From: Patescibacteria group bacterium
GTDB taxonomy: Bacteria > Patescibacteriota > Minisyncoccia > Phycocordibacterales > UBA6065
Direction of reading: 5' to 3'
Assembly (NCBI GenBank): GCA_028866595.1
Contig: JAGWHV010000027.1
Coordinates: 1-10,840 of the forward strand
Length of the DNA: 10,840 nt
The position numbers and the translations under genes were made by a program. Position 1 is the stretch's first letter. Each line of letters begins with the position of its first letter. Below the pieces are notes generated by a model. That model had not been told where the DNA came from and did not search any database. It was given only the letters and a program-made list of their open reading frames with translations. This document shows, piece after piece, positions 6,211 through 10,840 of the stretch.

Positions 6211-7043
6211 TCATCCCGACGTATAACGAGGCCGCGCGCATCGGCCGAGCTGTGCGATCGATGCAGGATCAGACATACAAAAACCTCGAGATCATCGTCG
6301 TCGATGACGGCTCGACGGACGATACCCGCGGCATCGTCGAAGCCATCGCCGCGCGCGATCCGCGCGTCTCTTTCGTCGCGCCACCGGATCCGGCGCCGAA
6401 GCGCACGAACTGGCGCGGCTACGACATAAACGCCGGCTTTGCCGCCAGAAATTACGGCTTCGGGATCGCCCGGGGCGAATGGATCACTACCCAGGATGCC
6501 GACGATGCGTCCCTCTTGAACCGGATCGAGACCCAGTACGAGCTCGCCAAAAAATACGGAGCTGACATGGTGACGATCATGTGGCAGCGCTACCGCTCCG
6601 AGATCGCCGACAAATCCCTCGACGTCGCCGCGATATTTAAGGACAAAGGCGAGCACGCCGTGATCATCCGCCCCGAAGAGACGTATCGCGCGGCGGTCGA
6701 AGCCCGCGGAATCCTCATGCGCGAGCCGCTCCATCGCTTTATCCCCTTCACCATCAAGTGGTTCCCGTACACGCGCAAGTTTTTCTTCAGGAACACGAAA
6801 TCATACCCCGGCGCGGACAATTGCATGCTCTTCCATCGACGCGTTCGCGATCAGGGCCTCTATTTCCGGCCGCGAAACGAGCGCACCTGGGGTGCGCCAT
6901 CCGGCCGCGGCTCGGGCCGCGACTTCGCCCACCGGGTCGCCTTCGAGACGAAAAACGCCTGGTCGTTTCGCTTGCCTCTCTATCTCTGGGATGTGAAGCT
7001 CGACAATCCTGACTTCGTCGGCTATGACCGCTACCTCATATGA
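6189..7043 (+). CDS. Family 2 glycosyltransferase (GT-A fold)
   Basis: A 284-residue GT2 enzyme. The N-terminus PLISVIIPTYNEAARIGRAV begins at residue 3, as is standard for the family. VVDDGSTDDT (residues 37-46) binds the nucleotide, and QDADD (102-106) contains the DXD metal site (D103, D105). The second half has no strong transmembrane segment, so the enzyme is probably a soluble or peripheral inverting transferase that uses a nucleotide-diphosphate sugar. The longer reading from ATG 6042 adds 49 residues that would be encoded in a second frame of the upstream glycosyltransferase and resemble no GT2 N-terminus, so 6189 is chosen. It overlaps the upstream gene by 22 nt and shares ATGA with the next gene, so translational coupling is likely. 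Specificity is unknown. Confidence 0.88.
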   Translation: MEPLISVIIPTYNEAARIGRAVRSMQDQTYKNLEIIVVDDGSTDDTRGIVEAIAARDPRVSFVAPPDPAPKRTNWRGYDINAGFAARNYGFGIARGEWITTQDADDASLLNRIETQYELAKKYGADMVTIMWQRYRSEIADKSLDVAAIFKDKGEHAVIIRPEETYRAAVEARGILMREPLHRFIPFTIKWFPYTRKFFFRNTKSYPGADNCMLFHRRVRDQGLYFRPRNERTWGAPSGRGSGRDFAHRVAFETKNAWSFRLPLYLWDVKLDNPDFVGYDRYLI

Positions 7044-7945
7044 GATTCTCGATCGTCACGCCGACATGGAATAGCGAGAAATATATCCGCGAGACCCTCG
7101 AGAGCGTCTCCTCTCAAACTGGCGATTTTGATATCGAGCATATCATCGTCGACGGCGGCTCGACGGATGGGACGCTCGACATCGTCCGCGAATACGAATC
7201 GACCGCTCGGAGCGGACGGATCCCGATACGCTGTCGATCGATCTCTGTCTCGGTCATATCCGAAAAAGACGAAGGCATGTACGATGCGGTGAACAAAGGC
7301 TTCGCTCAAGCGACGGGTGACGTATTCGCCTGGCTTAACTCCGACGATACATACGAGCCGGGCGCTTTCGACGCCGTCGCGAGAGCGTTCGCCGCTTTTC
7401 CCGAGACGCGCTGGCTGAAAGGCCGAACGACGATCGTCGCCGACGACGGCAGCATCATTCCCGGCTCATGCCGCCTCTATCGGCAAGACTGGATCCGCGA
7501 GGGCATATACGGTCGCGAAGCGTATTTCATCGAGCAAGACAGCGTCTTCTGGCGGGCCGACCTTTGGAAAGCTGCTGGCGGCATCCCGCACTCATTCAAG
7601 CGCGCCGGCGACTACTATCTCTGGATCAAATTCGGCGACAAAGCGCCGCTCGTCTCCCTCGATGCAGCTGTGAGCCGCTTCCGCAAACGACCCGGCCAAT
7701 TGAGCAAGGACGTCGAGGAATACCGCCGCGAACAGATTATCACCCGGCCGGAAAGAAGCGCCGCGGCGCGCAAAGCGCGGCGATTCTTCGCACTACAATC
7801 GCGCATCGTCTATCGCTGGCCGGTCTTCGAGCCGGTCTTTCTCTGGCTGTATCGATCCATTTTCGGCCTCCGTGGCGCCCGATACCTCGCCCTCGATGAC
7901 GGCCTCGTCGTCGCGCGAGATTTTAAGAGCTACAAGGTATACTGA
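7040..7945 (+). CDS. Family 2 glycosyltransferase (GT-A fold)
   Basis: A 301-residue GT2 enzyme starting at MRFSIVTPTWNSEKYIRETL. VDGGSTDGTLDIV (residues 37-49) is the nucleotide-binding block, ISEKDEGMYDA (73-83) is a family signature often seen as 'SEPDkGiYDA', and LNSDD (99-103) supplies the metal-binding acidic residues. The C-terminal third is basic and Arg-rich (RSAAARKARRFF) and includes a 12-bp GC palindrome at the DNA level. The start ATGA overlaps the upstream stop by 4 nt, a standard coupling arrangement, and the FkbM gene follows after 4 nt. The enzyme should add one sugar in the cytoplasm; donor and acceptor cannot be read. Confidence 0.88.
   Translation: MRFSIVTPTWNSEKYIRETLESVSSQTGDFDIEHIIVDGGSTDGTLDIVREYESTARSGRIPIRCRSISVSVISEKDEGMYDAVNKGFAQATGDVFAWLNSDDTYEPGAFDAVARAFAAFPETRWLKGRTTIVADDGSIIPGSCRLYRQDWIREGIYGREAYFIEQDSVFWRADLWKAAGGIPHSFKRAGDYYLWIKFGDKAPLVSLDAAVSRFRKRPGQLSKDVEEYRREQIITRPERSAAARKARRFFALQSRIVYRWPVFEPVFLWLYRSIFGLRGARYLALDDGLVVARDFKSYKVY
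7758..7769. repeat. 12-bp GC palindrome inside the second GT2 gene
   Basis: GCGCCGCGGCGC is its own reverse complement. It encodes part of RSAAARKARR. A second way of pairing, CGCCGCG (7759-7765) with CGCGGCG (7776-7782), would make a larger hairpin, extended across a bulge by GAAG/CTTC. It is shorter than the other three GC inverted repeats and could be chance in Ala/Arg codons, but it shares their GCCGCG arm. Confidence 0.6.
7938..7943 (+). promoter_or_regulatory. -10 box (TATACT) immediately before the FkbM methyltransferase
   Basis: TATACT matches TATAAT at 5 of 6 positions, with T1, A2 and T6 all present. It ends 6 nt before the ATG at 7950 and overlaps the upstream stop codon. A start site 7 nt downstream would be the A of the ATG, implying a leaderless mRNA. 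No -35 is visible. The box also spells the last Val-Tyr codons and stop of the GT2 gene. Confidence 0.4.
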
Positions 7946-7949
7946 TGCC

Positions 7950-8675
7950 ATGTCGATAGCGATGAAGATAAAGAAGCTGGCGAATAAATTTGGCTACGAC
8001 GTCAAAAAGCACCGGCCGTTCTACGAGGATATCGTCATGCCTCTTGGCATACGGACGATCATAGACGTCGGTGCCAATACCGGCCGATACGCCCACGAAA
8101 TGCGCGGTCTTTTCCCTTCCGCTCGGATATACAGCTTTGAGCCGCTCAAAGAGTGTTTCGCCGAGCTCGAGGACGAGATGGCCGGCGATCCTCTTTTCAA
8201 GGCGTATAACATCGCCCTCGGCGAAACCGAAGGCGAGTTTGTCATCCAGAAGAGCTCGTTCCACCCGAGCTCGTCTCTCCTCGCCATGTCCGACATTCAC
8301 AAGAAGCTCTACCCGAAAAGCCGCCATTCACAGCCGGAGACGATACGCGTCATGCGCCTCGACGACGCTCTCGCCGACGAAAAGCTCGAGGACAATATCC
8401 TCATCAAGATGGATGTCCAAGGCTTTGAAGACAAAGTCATAGGAGGCGGCCGCGCGACCGTAGGTCGCGCGGCCATCGCCGTCATCGAGACGTCATATGT
8501 GCCTCTCTATGAAGGCCAGCCCCTCTTCGACGACATATACCGCTTGATGACCGGTCTCGGCTTTTCATACTACGGCGACGCCCACCGCCATCACGACAAA
8601 ACCGGCAAGCTCATATACGAAGATTCCGTCTACATCAAAAAGTCTTTGCTCGGGACGCTCGATATAGCCGCATAA
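7950..8675 (+). CDS. FkbM-type SAM-dependent methyltransferase
   Basis: A 241-residue FkbM family methyltransferase. TIIDVGANTGRYA (residues 36-48) is the FkbM form of motif I, YSFEPLKECF (61-70) is the FkbM 'EP' motif, and ILIKMDVQGFEDKVI, which ends in the glycine-rich GGGR segment, is the conserved 'lKiDvqGfE' block. FkbM enzymes O-methylate natural products and sugars, and members are common in O-antigen and capsule clusters. The ATG at 7950 follows the upstream stop by 4 nt; a second in-frame ATG at 7962 would also leave the domain complete. Residues near the conserved GGGR are encoded by a perfect 12-bp-arm inverted repeat. The last 13 codons and stop overlap the 3' end of the minus-strand GT4 gene by 41 nt. 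The product probably methylates a glycan sugar. Confidence 0.87.
   Translation: MSIAMKIKKLANKFGYDVKKHRPFYEDIVMPLGIRTIIDVGANTGRYAHEMRGLFPSARIYSFEPLKECFAELEDEMAGDPLFKAYNIALGETEGEFVIQKSSFHPSSSLLAMSDIHKKLYPKSRHSQPETIRVMRLDDALADEKLEDNILIKMDVQGFEDKVIGGGRATVGRAAIAVIETSYVPLYEGQPLFDDIYRLMTGLGFSYYGDAHRHHDKTGKLIYEDSVYIKKSLLGTLDIAA
8448..8474. repeat. Perfect 12-bp GC inverted repeat with GTA loop inside the FkbM gene
   Basis: The arms 8448-8459 (GGCCGCGCGACC) and 8463-8474 (GGTCGCGCGGCC) are perfectly complementary around a three-base GTA loop. They encode the GGRATVGRAA stretch just after the conserved FkbM QGFE block. No T-run follows. The outer GCCGCG is shared with the inverted repeats at 3351-3372 and 6002-6031. 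Confidence 0.88.
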
Positions 8676-9702
8676 AGAAATCCGCCAACCGCCGGCTGCA
8701 GTCTTCTATATCGAGATGCTCGAGCGCGTAGCGGCGGGCGTTCTCGCCGATGCGCCGGCGCTCCGCCGGGTTCGCGAGGAGATCTGCGAGCGCCTTCCGG
8801 AGCGCCGGCGCATCTCCCTCCGGAACGAGAAGACCGTTCTCCCCCGATACCACGTATGACTCCATCGCTCGCGTTCTCGTCGCGACGACCGCTTTGCCCA
8901 TGGCCATGCCTTCGAAAAGAGTCGAGCATCCCATCGCGTCGTTGAGCCCGGTCGAAGTATCGAGAGGCACGACGACGACAGTCGAGCGATCATATTCAGC
9001 GACGAGTTCGCGCGGGCTAAATGACCGGACGGAAACGTTCGGAGGCAAGGGCTTGAGTTTTTCGACCCGTCTCTCATGAGTGGCCAAAATAACGGGAACG
9101 TCGATGTCGCGGACCGCTTCGATGAGCGTCTTCCAATCCCGGTCCGGGTCAAAGCCGACTGCGAGGATTTGTTCCCGAGCCGCGGCGGCAGGCTTGAAGA
9201 AGCCCATATCCACCCCGAACGGGATGAATTCGACGCGGCCGACGAGATGCGGGAAGCGCCTTTCGAGGAATTCTTTCTCATCGAGAGAGAGGGTGACAAC
9301 GCCAGCAGCCCGGCGGACCATGAATCGGAATATCTTTTGTCGGAAAGTCTTCTCCGCCCCGAGCTGGCTCTTGATGCTGAAATCGTGCATGACCCAGAGA
9401 GGTCGGCGCGGGCTAACGAGAGCGAATATGAGCTGGGTGATGAATGCCGTCGATGTAAAGACGATGTCGTACGAGAATATCTTCCATATGATCGGGACAT
9501 GGAAGGCGTGGGTGCTCACGTGACGGCGGATCCATCGGGCGATCGGCCGCGGATATGTCTGCTCGACTTCGATATAGTCCGCCTCGACGCCGTATTTCGG
9601 CAATTGGAGCATGCCCCAAAAACCGTTGCCGTGATATTCGCCGCGGCGGACTTTTTCTATGAGACCTTCGCGCGAGCCGCTGAAAAGATAGAGGACTTTC
9701 AT
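8635..9702 (-). CDS. Glycosyltransferase, GT4-type, with altered EX7E motif
   Basis: A 355-residue minus-strand GT-B protein that begins MKVLYLFSGSREG at ATG 9702. An in-frame ATG at 9714 would add four residues and overlap the upstream gene by 8 nt. Landmarks: FIPFGVD (residues 159-165), AVGFDPDRDWKTL (181-193, where GT4 enzymes have the 'vGrl...Kn' donor-site block), and ENGLLVPEGD (288-297). The usual EX7E motif is changed: in GLNDAMGCSTLFEGMAMGK the second Glu (E264) is present, but the position eight before it is Ala256, with Asp255 beside it. It may be a related subfamily that uses Asp, or an enzyme of altered activity. The gene is downstream of the asparagine synthase with a 4-nt gap, so co-transcription is likely, and its 3' end overlaps the FkbM gene by 41 nt. 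Confidence 0.83.
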   Translation of the reverse strand: MKVLYLFSGSREGLIEKVRRGEYHGNGFWGMLQLPKYGVEADYIEVEQTYPRPIARWIRRHVSTHAFHVPIIWKIFSYDIVFTSTAFITQLIFALVSPRRPLWVMHDFSIKSQLGAEKTFRQKIFRFMVRRAAGVVTLSLDEKEFLERRFPHLVGRVEFIPFGVDMGFFKPAAAAREQILAVGFDPDRDWKTLIEAVRDIDVPVILATHERRVEKLKPLPPNVSVRSFSPRELVAEYDRSTVVVVPLDTSTGLNDAMGCSTLFEGMAMGKAVVATRTRAMESYVVSGENGLLVPEGDAPALRKALADLLANPAERRRIGENARRYALEHLDIEDCSRRLADFFMRLYRASRAKTF

Positions 9703-9706
9703 GGCG

Positions 9707-10840
9707 TCAGGCATTATCGCAATTCTCTATCGACCGATACAAGGCGACGAGAGAGAACGCATAATGAGGATAGCGGCGGATAAGGGCGGCCGCCGAGAGC
9801 TTCTCGTCGACGACGTCGCGATCGCGGAGGTATGCGAGAGCGCGATCGAGGTCGCGGCGGAGCATAACCGAGCCGCCAAAGAACGCTTTTATATCGAGGC
9901 CGAAGCCGCTCTTCGAGCGATAAACAAGCTCGGGCGATATGTATGTCGCGAGCGTCTTCTTAAGAAAAGCCTTGAGGACGCCGCCCTCGAGCTTGCTATC
10001 CTCGACGATGCCGGCATTCCTGACGATATCGATGTCGAGAAGCGGCACGCGGCCTTCGATCGAGACATACGAAGTAGCAAAGTCGGTTTTGCGCAAAAGA
10101 TCGCCCTCGAGATAGAGCTCACGGTCGAGGTCGAGGCCTTTCCAGGCGCGGCGGCGGCATTCTTCCTTGACCATAGCCCAGCGACGGAGCGCGCCGTGAT
10201 CGCGCAGAGGCGACATGAACAAGAGATAGTAGCTGATCGGTTGTTTGAGCATCCGGTAGAGCTTCTGGAATATCTTATTCTTGGCTTTAAACGACGGCAG
10301 GAGAAAATACAGCCTGTCGACGATCGTCACGGAGTAATCGACGCGGCCCCCTCCTGCAGCGCCCATCTTGGCGAGCTCGAGAGAGCGCGGGTAGCCGTAG
10401 AATATCTCGTCGCCGCCTTCGCCGGAGAGGACGACTTTCACTTTCTCTGCCGCTTTTTTCGAGACGAAATACGTCGGGAATATAGAATTATCCGACGATG
10501 GCTCGTCCATCTTGCTCATGACCTCCTCGTAGACGCTGTCGAGGTCGCCGACATCGAATCTGTAGACGTGCGATTTGAGCTTGAGCTTGTCGCTTATGCG
10601 CTTGAAATATTTCGCGTCTTCGGATTTGTAGTCTATCTCTATCGAAAAAGTCTCGAGGTCTATGCCATGCTTGTGGAGTATCGCAGCGATGAGCGTCGAA
10701 TCGGTGCCGCCAGAGAAAAACACGCCAACAGGCACGTCCGCGACGAGATGCTCGAGGACTTTTTTCTCGATCAAGGCCTGGTACTCGGTCGGCGACGATA
10801 TGCGGTCGTATGAGAGAGCCGAACGGCCGCTTTCGAACGT
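9707..10840 (-). CDS. asnB: Asparagine synthase (glutamine-hydrolysing), C-terminal part (runs off right edge)
   Basis: The last 377 residues of a minus-strand gene are present; the frame stays open to the window edge. FFSGGTDSTLIAA (from about residue 41) is the PP-loop of the ATP-pyrophosphatase synthase domain. It is followed by DEPSSDNSIFPTYFVS, VVLSGEGGDEIFYGYPR, EGRVPLLDIDIV and KSGFGLDI, all standard AsnB landmarks. The N-terminal glutaminase (class II amidotransferase) half, about 250 residues, would lie outside the window and could not be checked. AsnB-like enzymes inside glycan clusters are often thought to amidate uronic acids rather than make free asparagine; here that is inference from context only. 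An internal TTG at 10774 is not the start, because the SYDRISSPTEYQ sequence before it continues the domain. Its TGA stop lies 4 nt before the GT4 start. Confidence 0.87.
   Translation of the reverse strand, partial: TFESGRSALSYDRISSPTEYQALIEKKVLEHLVADVPVGVFFSGGTDSTLIAAILHKHGIDLETFSIEIDYKSEDAKYFKRISDKLKLKSHVYRFDVGDLDSVYEEVMSKMDEPSSDNSIFPTYFVSKKAAEKVKVVLSGEGGDEIFYGYPRSLELAKMGAAGGGRVDYSVTIVDRLYFLLPSFKAKNKIFQKLYRMLKQPISYYLLFMSPLRDHGALRRWAMVKEECRRRAWKGLDLDRELYLEGDLLRKTDFATSYVSIEGRVPLLDIDIVRNAGIVEDSKLEGGVLKAFLKKTLATYISPELVYRSKSGFGLDIKAFFGGSVMLRRDLDRALAYLRDRDVVDEKLSAAALIRRYPHYAFSLVALYRSIENCDNA
9713..9718 (-). promoter_or_regulatory. Weak -10-like box (GATAAT) before the minus-strand GT4 gene
   Basis: GATAAT on the minus strand matches TATAAT at 5 of 6 positions and ends 10 nt before the ATG at 9702, within the last codons of the asparagine synthase. 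A poor -35 candidate, TTGTAT, lies 18 bp upstream. Read-through from asnB is an equally simple explanation for expression. Confidence 0.25.

Noticed and set aside
6308..7170. Repeated GGCTCGACGGA sequence in both GT2 genes
   Set aside because: It encodes the conserved GSTD nucleotide-binding motif in each gene, so it reflects shared function and codon use, not a mobile repeat.
7872..7949. Upstream extension of the FkbM gene from ATG 7872
   Set aside because: It would run through the 3' end of the GT2 gene in another frame. The FkbM N-terminal helix starts cleanly at 7950 or 7962.
8877..8888. 12-bp palindrome TCGTCGCGACGA in the GT4 gene
   Set aside because: It encodes part of the conserved AVVATRTRAM segment after the donor site. 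Ordinary codon choice explains it, and it lacks the GCCGCG arm of the other palindromes.
9076..9783. 235-residue open frame antisense to the minus-strand GT4 gene
   Set aside because: It is charged and low in complexity, with no domain, and it lies opposite a well-supported glycosyltransferase.
9701..10813. 370-residue open frame antisense to the asparagine synthase
   Set aside because: It is an Arg/Glu/Ala-rich translation with no motif, and it mirrors the conserved AsnB coding sequence.

Overview
The window looks like part of a surface-glycan (O-antigen, capsule or S-layer type) gene cluster from a small-genome bacterium, most likely a member of the Candidate Phyla Radiation (Patescibacteria, Parcubacteria-like). 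The lineage call is an inference. It rests on the recognisable N-terminus of the O-antigen-ligase-type protein at the left edge (short FFPFITGKGFFFR and VEIIFAVW blocks that I associate with CPR proteins), on coding density above 98%, on shared or overlapping stop codons, and on the absence of Shine-Dalgarno motifs at nearly every start. TGA acts as an ordinary stop at several gene ends, which argues against the code-25 groups (Gracilibacteria/Absconditabacteria). Base composition is roughly mid-50s percent GC by eye.

Layout from left to right. The start of a membrane O-antigen-ligase/polymerase-type gene runs leftwards off the edge (minus strand). A 51-bp AT-rich divergent promoter region follows. 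Next come a Wzx-type flippase and a small SAM methyltransferase (plus), then a second SAM methyltransferase on the minus strand, tail to tail with the first and sharing a TTAA stop. A 39-bp divergent gap with a palindromic -10-like box leads into a plus-strand run of six genes: a GT4-type glycosyltransferase, a CDP-paratose 2-epimerase-like SDR (RfbE/Tyv family), a second GT4-like glycosyltransferase, two GT2 glycosyltransferases and a FkbM-type methyltransferase. The FkbM gene overlaps by 41 nt, tail to tail, a minus-strand pair: a GT4 glycosyltransferase and, upstream of it, an asparagine synthase (AsnB-like) that runs off the right edge.

How the genes fit together. The epimerase would supply a nucleotide sugar. 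Five glycosyltransferases would build a repeat unit on a lipid carrier, and up to three methyltransferases would cap or decorate it. The AsnB-like enzyme may amidate a sugar acid. The flippase would export the lipid-linked unit, and the ligase/polymerase-type protein would polymerise it or attach it. None of the other CDP-dideoxyhexose synthesis genes, nor an initiating phosphoglycosyltransferase, is in the window.

Points for a second look: (1) -10-like hexamers lie only 6 to 14 nt before several starts that lack a Shine-Dalgarno. The clearest is a complete TTGATA-17-TATATT promoter whose predicted start site falls on or next to the ATG of the epimerase, implying leaderless mRNA. (2) Three perfect, almost purely GC inverted repeats (11 to 13 bp arms, 0 to 4 nt loops), all with a GCCGCG outer arm, sit inside three different coding sequences. 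(3) Isoleucine before Tyr or Phe is nearly always ATA although ATC appears to dominate elsewhere. I do not see a defence system, CRISPR array, RNA gene, insertion sequence or intrinsic terminator.
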